Shown in pieces: positions 1-6,142 of a stretch of 6,143 bases of DNA. Position 1 is the stretch's first letter. Each line of letters begins with the position of its first letter. A model generated the notes under the pieces. The model ran no database searches and was not told the DNA's origin. It worked only from the letters and a program-made list of their open reading frames with translations. Source of the DNA: Elusimicrobiota bacterium (GTDB lineage: Bacteria; Elusimicrobiota; Elusimicrobia; FEN-1173); assembly GCA_003158755.1 (NCBI GenBank), contig PMLF01000214.1, positions 1,637-7,779 of the forward strand. Direction: 5' to 3'. The position numbers and the translations under genes were made by a program.

Positions 1-577
1 TTTCGTTCAACCGGCGGCATTGGAGGGCCGCTTGCTCGAGGGTCAAGAGATCCCGAGGGTCCTTGATCTCAAAGCCGACGGGATGGAACCCCACGCGGTA
101 GGAAACCACTTTTTCGTGGAACCAGAGGTGGGTTTCCCTCGAGCACACGAACACGACGGGCAACTCTCCGGGCCTTCGCTTGCTGAAAACGGATTCAAAG
201 GCGGCGATCCGTTCGCTTTCGTCCCCGAACTTTTCCGAGAACGCGTCCAAATCCAAAAAGAGGATCCTGCCGGGCGTCCCAGTTCCCCGGGCGCCGGTGT
301 CCTGGGCTGTCTGAAGGATGCGGGTCAGTTCGTCCCTTTTTTGATCGAAGGACCCGGATATTTCCCGGAAGTTGACGGATAGTATGTCCTCGGCCAAAGG
401 GTGGTGGGGATCGTTTAGAAAGGATTCCGCCACCGCTTGTGGCGTGAGGTTCTTAATATTATGGGAGGGGGCGATGACCGTGTATCCCGCGCCGGGGACG
501 CTTTCCACGCCCTTTCGAATTTCGTCCACGACCGGCCGGAAACGGTTTTTCAGCCCAACGACGTCGGGGGGCTGGTC
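1..577 (-). other. Degenerate ClpB/ClpA D1-like AAA module 2 (residues 1856-2047, truncated by window edge)
   Basis: The layout follows the first ATPase domain of ClpB/ClpA. VVGLKNRFRPVVDEI (1861-1875) matches PVIGRDEEIRRVIQI. TVIAPSHNIKNLT (1888-1900) sits at the P-loop (VLIGEPGVGKTAI), keeping Lys1897 but losing the glycines and the Thr. FREISGSFDQKRDELTRIL (1925-1943) matches KYRGEFEERLKAVL. ILFLDLDAF (1960-1968) matches ILFIDELHTL, keeping Asp1964 but replacing the catalytic Glu with Leu1965. LPVVFVCSRETHLWF (1994-2008) matches the sensor-1 strand with its ATTxxEYR, and EIKDPRDLLTLEQ (2025-2037) matches VDEPSVEDTISIL. Nucleotide hydrolysis is unlikely. The lid and anything after it lie outside the window. 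Confidence 0.68.
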
Positions 578-3500
578 CGATTCATCGGGTTTGAAGAGAA
601 CCGGTTTGTCGGCGTCGGCGGAGTGGCGGATGACTTTTTCTTTTTCGATGAACGCCTCCATCCGGCCTTCGTTCCGATAAGACGCCAGGATGCGCTGTTC
701 CCGGATTCTTCCGGCGGGAGACCCGGTCAATGTTTGGTGCAGGATGGCGACGGCCAAATCGTCGTCGTAGTCGTGGGTGCCTTCGGCCTTTCGGATCGAC
801 GTCGCCGAATCCGACGCCATCCCCGGGTCCGCGTATTGCACCAATTGGCGGATCGGGCTTTGCGAAATGCGGCGCAAGGCGGGAACTTGCAATTCCAACG
901 AGTGGATTAGGGATCCGGGGTTGTCCCCGGCCTTCTGGTAATCTTCTTGGATGCCCGCGAGGAGGTCGATATTGGCATCGAGCATGCTTCGGAGGGGGCG
1001 GTTGGCGGGCGTATCCTCCAGGGAGGCCCTCTGGGTCTTCAACGCGTCGATGGCGGTCAGGAGTGCGTCCCACGGTTTCGAGGGGAGGGAAACCACCCGG
1101 TCGGGAAATAGATCTTTGAGTCGGAGGTCCAGCCCGATCAGTATCAGTCGATCCAAGTTGTCGGAAAGATCGTTATCGTCCGATGGGTTGTCGTCCTCCG
1201 TTCCCTTGCCCGATGGCTTCGCTTCGGCGGTAGCCATGACTTTTTTGAGTCGAACTTCGTAGTCCGCGAAAGCGGTTGCCCTCATATCCGTTTCGGATCC
1301 GGTCTTCTGCCGACCCAAAATAAGGCGTTGTTCTCGGGTTGCCCAACGGCGGGCGCGCAGCAGGAGTCCTAGGGTGGCGGGGTCGAAGGAGAGGAAGAGG
1401 TTCCTCACTCCTTGCTGGTAACTGGGTTCCGAGAAGATGGATTGAAACATCAACCCGGCCTCGAGCCTCGATTTATTGCGGGCGGCCATGAAAAGGTTTT
1501 GCGCCAAGTGGATGTTCTCCTTCTCCTCCCGCGTGAGCTCCCCCCAACGTCCATCCCGCAGCTTGTCCTCCGGCAGATCCCAGAGGAGCATCAAAATGTC
1601 GTAGGCCGATCTTTCCAGATTGGAGGACAGGGTTTGGGTCCACGTTCCCATCGGTTTGGGTTCCATGCCGTTCCGGATCATCACTTTTCGGAAACCGACG
1701 TAAATCAGGCCGAAAAGGAACAAGGGACTGACCGCGCCCAAGTGGAGCTGGAAAGGCTCCAGCGCCGCGCTCGTCCCGGTCAGAGCCTGATGGGTGGAGG
1801 CGGCCGCGTGAAACAAAACATCCGCGACGGCGTTGCCGTGGAGGAGAGGGATCGTTACGAGGAGGACGAGGATCACGGAGGCCGCCATGAGGGCGTGGCG
1901 GGCGGCGCGGGATTTCGCGGTGGACGGTCGCGATCGAACGGGAACGCTCCCGGCGGTCTTATTTCGGGCGGAGATCGGTCCTAGGGGTTTCGCCGGTAAA
2001 AGTTCATAAACCGTGGATTCCGTGATCGGAGGCATTTTCTTAAGCAAGGTTCCCGCGCGCGAGGGAGGGAGTGTCAATTCCAGCCATGCGCCATCGGTGG
2101 TAAGGACGGCTCCTTCCGTTTTCAATTGCTCCATGTAGCTCGCCCAAAGAGGACCTTCTTCGGAGGGAATGGAGGCTTCGGGGAAAAGCGCTTTAGAAAG
2201 AATCGTCGGTATGCGCAGGGTCCAGGCGTCGCTCCGCTTGTCGACCGTGACGCAACGGAGGAGGGGGTTCTCCGCCTGGATGGCGTCGAGGTCGTTCCTT
2301 CGGTCCGACGGGATCGAGAGGGTCCGGACGCCGGTTCGACGGGTTCTTCGGAGAATATCCAGGAGCAGGGACTCTTTCGCGATCGTAGGCGGCGAGGCGG
2401 AGGAGAAGACCTCCCTTTCCATTTCCTCCAAGGTCCGGTGGTTCGATCGCAAGAGTCCTCGCTCGGAGATCTGGTAGACGTGATTGACCAGGACGTAGGT
2501 CATGAACCGGTGTTCCTTATCAGCGGTCCGAAGCCAGGGTTCCATGGCGGCGCGCGATCCCTCGACCTGGATCCCCCGGGCGGGAATCTCCGACTCCAGA
2601 GCCGGATGGCGCGTAACCCCAGGGATTCCTTCGGCCAACTTCCAGAGCCGAAGGGCGTAATGGTTCCATTCCTCCGCTTCCCTGGTTTCCATTCGATCCC
2701 GGGCGGATTCGGGTTTCAGGGCGATGTGCGGAAGCTCCAACGTTTGAAGTCCTTTGGATTCCACCGCTCCCCGGAGCATGGGGTCCTCGAAAGCGTTCCG
2801 TAAATGGGCTTCGTTCTCCGAAGAGAGGAGGATCGTCCGGACGCCGGCGGCTCGGGCGGCCAGAAGACGCGAGGAGAGGTGGTCCGTTCCCTTGTCCACG
2901 CCCAAGACGCGGCCGCGGGCGTCTAAATCCGCGATGACCGCCAAGTCGTTTTTCACCCGGAGGTTTCGGACCCTGCCGGACCCGGCCAGGAACAGGCTTC
3001 CGGCCATGGACTCATCGTTCAGGACGTCGGCGCAGTTGGGTACGCCGAATTCCAGGGTGCTTCCGGCGAGAGCCTCCAGGGGGGTTCCCAATTGTTCCCA
3101 CTGCATTTGGATCAGGTCGTGGGCGATCTTGGCGCTTTCGATCATTTTCCCTTGGCGCTCGTTGTCCAAGTCCCGGACTTGGAGACCGAATTCCCGGGAG
3201 GCTCCGGCGAATTGGACGCTGGCCTGGACTTGGCGAAGGCCGGCCCCGCCGTCTTCCGTGCGGAACACCCCGGGGGTCGCCCCTTCTTGAGGCGATTCCC
3301 TCACCCCTTGTTTTTGGTGACCCTCCCCGAAGTCGGTCAGCAGGTTTTCCAGCGTGATGACCGATTTTTCGGGGAGTTCGTTCAGGTATCGCCGCCACGT
3401 CGCCAGCGCGAAGGCCGTTTGAACCAAGCCCGTCAGTTGACGGGCGCCGAACTCCTGGGTGTGGTCGCGGGCAAGCCTCCGACGGATTTCCGCTCGTTGC

Positions 3501-6142
3501 TCCGGATGGAAATCCACCTCCTTCTCGGGGATGTCCATTTCTTCCCTGGCGCGGGGGACGATGTGCGTCTCGAACATTTGTTCCCTGGCTTCCTCGGCGT
3601 AGCCCGGGAGGCTGACGACGATGGCCGTATCCAGGATGGCGGAGGGGATTTCTTCCCGATAGTTGCAGGTGTAGACGACGATCCAATCGGAGGTGTCGAG
3701 GTGGGTCATGTAGTTCTCCACCAAGCGGCCTTGGGAAATCTGGACGCCGGCGTCCTTGGCTTCATCCGAGCCCTTTTCAAATTCGTCCACGATGACGACC
3801 GGCGGACCCAGCTTCCGATCGCAGGTCTCGAGCCCTTGCTGGAAGGGGCCGCCCCGGGCTCCCTCATAGGTGTATTCGAACCCGGCGACCGCGTCCGCAC
3901 CGGCGTAGGAAACGAATAGGAAGTTTCGTTTCAACGCTTTGGCCAGCCGTTTCCCGAGGGTGGTTTTTCCCGTTCCCGGAGGTCCCAGAAGGACGATGGT
4001 GATCGGCACTTTCGGTTTTCGGAAACGGGGGAGGGCGGCCGCCGCGGTCGAGGATGCGGAGGTGGCCGCGGTCAGGCCCAAATCCCGCCGGATCAAGGAG
4101 TCGTCGATTAGGACCATGGTGTCTTTGGCTTTCTGCATGCCGTAGTGGCTCTGATTCAATTCGCTTCGAAACGCGGCTTTCTCGGAGGCGATCCGCCGGT
4201 CCAGCGCTCCGGGAATGCCCCCCAATTCTTCGGCGTCGGGGATGATGGGTTTGGGCCGAGGGATGCCGAAAGTTCTAATCGCTCGTTCGAGGTACTCTCC
4301 CAGTTTCGGCCGTTCGTTCACGTTCTCGGCCGATTGGAATTGCAACAAACGTTTCTTGAGTTCGTCCAACGCTTCGTCCGTGACGTCGTTGACGGCCGGG
4401 GTAGCCAAGGCCAAAAGCTGTTCGACCTGAATGTCCAATGGCTGGTTCGCTTCGATCTTGGACGCGGCGGCGGCGCCGTAAATCTTCAGGAGGCGGGTCA
4501 GCGCCGGTTCATAGCTTTTTTTCTCCATAGCCTTGGCGGCTTGATACTGTGCCAGGGCTTTCTCCACTTCTTCCCTCGCGCGCCGGTTCATGCCGGGGAG
4601 GACCGGTTCCGCTTGTCGAATGAGGGAAGCGGCTCGTTCGGCCAGGGGGAGAGAATCTGGAGAAGGCAGTAGGCGTAGCGAGTTGTCGTCCAGAGCCGAG
4701 CGCAAAGCCGGGTGAAGGGCGTTCCAGGACGGGGAGGGTGTCTCCCCTTCGCCGATATTTTCCCCCGCGGAGTCTTGAATCTTCAGAACGGCGTCCGTTG
4801 CCGCGTTCGCGAAGATCTGTACGGCCCACCTCACCGGGTCCCGGGAGGCGTCTCCCGGAGTCCTCCGGATCTTTTCAAGGAGAGGTTCCAATACGCCGTC
4901 CAAGTCTTCGTCGGCGACGTCGGAGACCCCGCATCCTTGCAGGACGCGGCGCGCTTGGTCCCGCATTTGAATCAATTCGAAGGAAGGGTTTGAGGGTATG
5001 TTTTCCATGGCGAACTCGTCATAATCCGAGCCGGCGGAGGCGCTGAAATACCGGTGGGTGTCCGCGTCGACCAGCGCCACCAGGGGCGGTGCGGGAGCCC
5101 CTTCCTCCGCCCGCCAATGGGCCAACATCTCCCTCAAGAAAAGGATGGACTCCCTGGGATAGGCCTGGGGAAGGGCCGAAAAATCGGTGACGAAGGTTAC
5201 GTTCATCCGTAGCGCGCGGGTCCGATCCAGGATGGTTTTGATGTGTTGAAGGGCCGCCGCACGGTCCGAGGGGAGTTCCCGAAGGTCCAAATACACGCAT
5301 CGGTTCCCCGCCGCGCGGGATCGGCGGGCCAAGGCCCGCAGGACCGTATTTTTGGAGGCCTCATTGGGGACCAGGAGGCTGATCTTGTTGGGGGTGGCCG
5401 CACGGTCCAGGACCTGGTTCACGTAAGCGTCCTCCGCTGTCGCTTCCGGCGGGGTGTCGACCGTCAGGTCTCGCAGGGAGCGGTCGTCGTCGGCATCGGC
5501 GATGCGATGGGCCATTTCCTGGACGCGGGCTTCCAATGGACCTCGAGCGGCGCGGCTGGTGACCGATCTTTCCACGGCGGCGTCCTCCACATAAATGCCG
5601 TGTCGAAGTTGGAGGTCCATGTTTCGAGAAGCCTCGTAGGCCTTCCACATGGCGTCTTTATTCTCCTTTGGGACCGCCTCTTTAAAGAAATCCGCTTCTT
5701 CGAAAAAATCCGCGCGGATGAACCCATAGGCGCAAAGGATCTCGTTTTCCGTGTTCCATACGACGGTTTCGGGAGAAGTGCAGGAGCGAATGCGACGATC
5801 CATGCGGCTGAATTCATCCTGGAAAATTTTATTGACGGTTTGTACCGCTTGACGAAGGGTCTGGTTTTCTGCGGATATCTTTTTTATCGCGGCGGGGATC
5901 TCTCCTTCCGGTCCGCCCTTCGAGCCCAGGCGTTTGTCGATCCATTCCCGCTTGTAGATCCCCATGGCCTCCCTCGCCTCCACGGGTAGGCCGGGCTCGC
6001 CCAACTCAGAGTTCCAGGCTCTTCCTTCGGTCTCGAGATCGCTGGAGACCGTTTCAAGGAATCGGAGGATGCGCCCTTTTTCTTTCGGCTCGAGGGGCCG
6101 GTCACCGTTGTCCTCCGGAAGGAGGGAATAGAGGTGCTCCAT
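1..6142 (-). CDS. Giant membrane-anchored Lon-like AAA+ protein with inactive protease domain (partial)
   Basis: One frame runs from the ATG at 6142-6140 through 2047 codons to the left edge without a stop, and protein-family signals stay in this frame throughout. Order of parts: helical N-terminus; degenerate AAA-like module (about 250-455); Lon-like neck (515-660); Lon-type AAA+ with intact Walker A (K726) and Walker B (D786, E787); Lon/S16 protease fold without its Ser-Lys dyad (970-1145); linker; two transmembrane helices (1417-1434, 1468-1484); helical and acidic stretch; second degenerate AAA-like module (1856-2047). Classical bacterial Lon is about 800 residues and soluble, so this protein is over twice that size. 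The C-terminus lies beyond position 1. The ATG has one base upstream, so no ribosome binding site can be judged and the true start may lie further upstream. Expected location is the cytoplasmic face of the membrane. Function is inferred: ATP-driven remodelling or unfolding without peptide cleavage. Not a decayed gene, because the frame is intact over its whole length. Confidence 0.96.
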   Translation of the reverse strand, partial: MEHLYSLLPEDNGDRPLEPKEKGRILRFLETVSSDLETEGRAWNSELGEPGLPVEAREAMGIYKREWIDKRLGSKGGPEGEIPAAIKKISAENQTLRQAVQTVNKIFQDEFSRMDRRIRSCTSPETVVWNTENEILCAYGFIRADFFEEADFFKEAVPKENKDAMWKAYEASRNMDLQLRHGIYVEDAAVERSVTSRAARGPLEARVQEMAHRIADADDDRSLRDLTVDTPPEATAEDAYVNQVLDRAATPNKISLLVPNEASKNTVLRALARRSRAAGNRCVYLDLRELPSDRAAALQHIKTILDRTRALRMNVTFVTDFSALPQAYPRESILFLREMLAHWRAEEGAPAPPLVALVDADTHRYFSASAGSDYDEFAMENIPSNPSFELIQMRDQARRVLQGCGVSDVADEDLDGVLEPLLEKIRRTPGDASRDPVRWAVQIFANAATDAVLKIQDSAGENIGEGETPSPSWNALHPALRSALDDNSLRLLPSPDSLPLAERAASLIRQAEPVLPGMNRRAREEVEKALAQYQAAKAMEKKSYEPALTRLLKIYGAAAASKIEANQPLDIQVEQLLALATPAVNDVTDEALDELKKRLLQFQSAENVNERPKLGEYLERAIRTFGIPRPKPIIPDAEELGGIPGALDRRIASEKAAFRSELNQSHYGMQKAKDTMVLIDDSLIRRDLGLTAATSASSTAAAALPRFRKPKVPITIVLLGPPGTGKTTLGKRLAKALKRNFLFVSYAGADAVAGFEYTYEGARGGPFQQGLETCDRKLGPPVVIVDEFEKGSDEAKDAGVQISQGRLVENYMTHLDTSDWIVVYTCNYREEIPSAILDTAIVVSLPGYAEEAREQMFETHIVPRAREEMDIPEKEVDFHPEQRAEIRRRLARDHTQEFGARQLTGLVQTAFALATWRRYLNELPEKSVITLENLLTDFGEGHQKQGVRESPQEGATPGVFRTEDGGAGLRQVQASVQFAGASREFGLQVRDLDNERQGKMIESAKIAHDLIQMQWEQLGTPLEALAGSTLEFGVPNCADVLNDESMAGSLFLAGSGRVRNLRVKNDLAVIADLDARGRVLGVDKGTDHLSSRLLAARAAGVRTILLSSENEAHLRNAFEDPMLRGAVESKGLQTLELPHIALKPESARDRMETREAEEWNHYALRLWKLAEGIPGVTRHPALESEIPARGIQVEGSRAAMEPWLRTADKEHRFMTYVLVNHVYQISERGLLRSNHRTLEEMEREVFSSASPPTIAKESLLLDILRRTRRTGVRTLSIPSDRRNDLDAIQAENPLLRCVTVDKRSDAWTLRIPTILSKALFPEASIPSEEGPLWASYMEQLKTEGAVLTTDGAWLELTLPPSRAGTLLKKMPPITESTVYELLPAKPLGPISARNKTAGSVPVRSRPSTAKSRAARHALMAASVILVLLVTIPLLHGNAVADVLFHAAASTHQALTGTSAALEPFQLHLGAVSPLFLFGLIYVGFRKVMIRNGMEPKPMGTWTQTLSSNLERSAYDILMLLWDLPEDKLRDGRWGELTREEKENIHLAQNLFMAARNKSRLEAGLMFQSIFSEPSYQQGVRNLFLSFDPATLGLLLRARRWATREQRLILGRQKTGSETDMRATAFADYEVRLKKVMATAEAKPSGKGTEDDNPSDDNDLSDNLDRLILIGLDLRLKDLFPDRVVSLPSKPWDALLTAIDALKTQRASLEDTPANRPLRSMLDANIDLLAGIQEDYQKAGDNPGSLIHSLELQVPALRRISQSPIRQLVQYADPGMASDSATSIRKAEGTHDYDDDLAVAILHQTLTGSPAGRIREQRILASYRNEGRMEAFIEKEKVIRHSADADKPVLFKPDESDQPPDVVGLKNRFRPVVDEIRKGVESVPGAGYTVIAPSHNIKNLTPQAVAESFLNDPHHPLAEDILSVNFREISGSFDQKRDELTRILQTAQDTGARGTGTPGRILFLDLDAFSEKFGDESERIAAFESVFSKRRPGELPVVFVCSRETHLWFHEKVVSYRVGFHPVGFEIKDPRDLLTLEQAALQCRRLNE
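578..1675 (-). other. Helical and acidic cytoplasmic region (residues 1490-1855), no recognised domain
   Basis: Residues 1490-1636 are mainly helical, with motifs such as YDILMLLWDLPEDKL and many aromatic and Arg positions. Residues 1639-1664 form an acidic, Asp/Asn/Ser-rich linker (EDDNPSDDNDLSDN) that is probably disordered. Residues 1665-1760 return to amphipathic helices (LILIGLDLRLKDLF, MLDANIDLLAGIQED). Near 1790-1860 come LAVAILHQTLTG and a charged helix, then FKPDESDQPPDV, which leads into the next AAA-like module as the linker before a Clp ATPase domain does. I recognise no enzyme motif in this region. Confidence 0.5.
1691..1894 (-). other. Transmembrane hairpin (residues 1417-1484)
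   Basis: Two hydrophobic stretches are long enough to cross the membrane: 1417-1434 (ALMAASVILVLLVTIPLL) and 1468-1484 (LGAVSPLFLFGLIYVGF). The 33-residue loop between them (1435-1467) has no Lys or Arg. The stretch before helix 1 is rich in Arg and Lys, and RKVMIR follows helix 2. By the positive-inside rule both flanks face the cytoplasm and the loop faces outward. This places the Lon-like part and the C-terminal AAA-like module on the same, cytoplasmic side. Archaeal LonB and FtsH are also membrane AAA+ proteins, but their membrane segments sit elsewhere (within the AAA domain or at the N-terminus). Confidence 0.8.
1913..2707 (-). other. Linker region after the pseudoprotease (residues about 1146-1410)
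   Basis: This is mixed helix and strand, soluble in character, with no whole domain that I recognise. Residues 1195-1245 (around FMTYVLVNHVYQISERGLL) have a helical pattern that could suit a small DNA- or protein-binding fold, but nothing decisive is visible. Residues 1260-1315 resemble the tail of the preceding protease fold and are described separately. The last 25 residues before the membrane segment (about 1391-1416) are basic and low in complexity (Arg, Lys, Ser, Pro), as expected for a cytoplasmic anchor flank. Confidence 0.45.
2198..2365 (-). repeat. Possible second copy of the Lon protease C-terminal subdomain (residues 1260-1315)
   Basis: Residues 1260-1315 line up with 1089-1142 at a constant offset of 171 residues over most of the length, with a two- to three-residue insertion near the end. 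Shared points are: a basic helix with L at its start; GVRT (1271-1274 and 1100-1103); a strand leading to PSD or SSE; a helix with L at 1285 and 1114; PLLR or PMLR (1293-1296 and 1121-1124); a V; and a closing strand L-x-[IL]-P-x-I. In Lon this piece follows the catalytic lysine (GIKTVLIP). The DNA itself is not an obvious repeat, so the duplication would be old. It could also be convergence of a simple beta-alpha-beta unit. Confidence 0.4.
2708..3235 (-). other. Lon/S16-type pseudoprotease domain (residues 970-1145)
   Basis: The domain sits where Lon carries its protease domain and follows its landmarks. GKMIESAKIAHDLIQ (998-1012) matches the Lon stretch GDVMKESAQAALSYV. EFGVP (1031-1035) matches IHVPEG. 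DESMAGS (1043-1049) falls on the nucleophile motif DGPSAGI. ARGRVL (1075-1080) matches LRGQVL, and RLLAARAAGVRTILL (1092-1106) followed by SEN (1108-1110) matches KLLAAHRGGIKTVLI with its ENK. The E. coli dyad Ser679/Lys722 aligns with Met1046 and Arg1092. The GG before the catalytic lysine is gone, with about four residues inserted in that loop. Ser1045 is one place too early, and without the lysine it is unlikely to work. Peptidase activity is therefore not expected; the fold may serve as an oligomerisation or substrate platform. Confidence 0.85.
3338..4165 (-). other. Lon-type AAA+ ATPase domain (residues 660-935)
   Basis: The domain opens with SHYGMQKAK (665-673), the Lon signature usually read as DHYGLEKVK. 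Walker A is GPPGTGKTT (720-728, Lys726). TYEGA (758-762) matches the Lon pore loop TYIG, so Tyr759 should grip substrate. Walker B is VVIVDE (782-787). Asn827 fits sensor 1. SLPGY (844-848), followed by HIVPR (860-864), matches the Lon LPGY...LIPR stretch. GAR with Arg901 fits sensor 2 (Lon GVR). Spacings agree with E. coli Lon: Walker A Lys to Walker B Asp is 60 here and 61 there; Lys to sensor-2 Arg is 175 against 180. Two oddities: the arginine-finger position (Lon LLDRM) reads ILDTA, so Arg is Thr839, and an Ala/Ser/Thr-rich insert (691-703) sits between HYG and Walker A. ATP binding is well supported; hydrolysis is likely but may need an arginine supplied from elsewhere. Confidence 0.93.
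3959..3985 (-). other. Walker A (P-loop) codons, GPPGTGKTT
   Basis: Residues 720-728 read GPPGTGKTT, preceded by the hydrophobic strand ITIVLL (714-719). This is a textbook nucleotide-binding loop of the Lon kind (Lon: GPPGVGKTS). Lys726 contacts the ATP phosphates and Thr727 binds magnesium. Confidence 0.97.
4163..4600 (-). other. Lon-like helical neck (residues about 515-660)
   Basis: This long helical region directly precedes the Lon AAA+ module. Residues 592-628 (LDELKKRLLQFQ, then an N-rich turn, then KLGEYLERAIRTFGIPRP) match the layout of the Lon segment just before its ATPase. In typical Lon that segment reads like LKRLxxMxPxSxExxxxRxYLDWLLxLPW. The earlier helices at 518-545 are charged and could be the coiled part of the Lon N-terminal region. 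In Lon this neck positions substrate above the ATPase ring. The normal Lon substrate-recognition domain further upstream is missing and the degenerate AAA-like module stands in its place. Resemblance is by pattern only. Confidence 0.55.
4778..5395 (-). other. Degenerate AAA-like module 1 (residues about 250-455)
   Basis: The pattern follows a Clp-type first AAA domain with its nucleotide-binding residues eroded. A hydrophobic strand (ISLLVP, 254-259) leads into NEASKNT (260-266), where a Walker A would be: Lys264 remains, but the glycines are gone and the Thr after Lys is Asn. Next come a strand with YLDLREL (284-290), a helix, FVTDFSAL (317-324) at the Walker B position with no catalytic Glu, and LVALVDADTHRYF (354-366) at the sensor-1 position. 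Residues 405-455 are helical like an AAA lid. The same succession, including KN in the P-loop, an REL/REI turn and a THxxF motif, recurs in residues 1890-2045, which strengthens the call. ATP hydrolysis is unlikely; a structural or regulatory role in a ring is inferred. Remote similarity by eye only. Confidence 0.5.
5396..6142 (-). other. N-terminal helical region (residues 1-249), no recognised domain
   Basis: This part is hydrophilic and mostly predicted helical by eye, with alternating charged and hydrophobic residues. Residues near 85-120 (from AAIKKISAENQTLRQAV onward) look amphipathic and could form a coiled coil. There is no signal peptide and no transmembrane segment. There is also no sign of the PUA-like substrate-binding domain that normally opens a bacterial Lon. 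An aromatic and acidic patch (FIRADFFEEADFF) follows. I do not recognise a family. The region may be an oligomerisation or adaptor segment, but nothing in the sequence proves that. Confidence 0.5.

Noticed and set aside
3008..3010. Ser1045 as a shifted catalytic nucleophile next to Met1046.
   Set aside because: It is one residue out of register with the Lon PSAG motif, and the partner lysine is Arg1092, so a working dyad is unlikely.
3012..3686. Minus-strand open stretches in other frames, for example 3012-3686, 582-1073, 5464-5817 and 4509-4829.
   Set aside because: They overlap the main frame and translate to Arg/Pro/Gly-rich low-complexity sequence without motifs, while the main frame carries the Lon signatures there.
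3092..3919. Long open stretches on the + strand, such as 3092-3919, 5243-5989, 2126-2803, 1412-1984 and 437-910.
   Set aside because: They lie opposite the long minus-strand gene and cover its conserved ATPase and protease motifs. Their translations are rich in Gly, Arg, Val and Phe without domain signals, as expected from the complement of GC-rich coding DNA.
2708..4165. The BREX phage-defence protein BrxL, which also has an AAA+/Lon-like layout.
   Set aside because: BrxL is far smaller and lacks the membrane hairpin and second AAA-like module, and no other BREX gene is visible. The HYG and LPGY signatures here are those of classical Lon.
4516..4522. Run of seven A on the coding strand (codons 541-543), a possible slippage site.
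   Set aside because: The Lon-like sequence continues in the same frame across it, there is no slippery heptamer in the right phase, and no conserved product is visible in another frame.
4841..4858. Perfect 7-bp inverted repeat with a 4-base loop.
   Set aside because: It lies inside the coding frame without a T-tract. Such short GC-rich hairpins arise by chance in this DNA, so it is not called a terminator.
1..6142. Naming the gene lon as an active ATP-dependent protease.
   Set aside because: The ATPase is Lon-type, but the Ser-Lys dyad is replaced, the N-domain is absent, and the protein is more than twice Lon length with a membrane hairpin and extra modules.
6140..6142. ATG at the right edge as a proven start codon.
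   Set aside because: Only one base precedes it, so no ribosome binding site or upstream stop can be seen; the frame may continue upstream.
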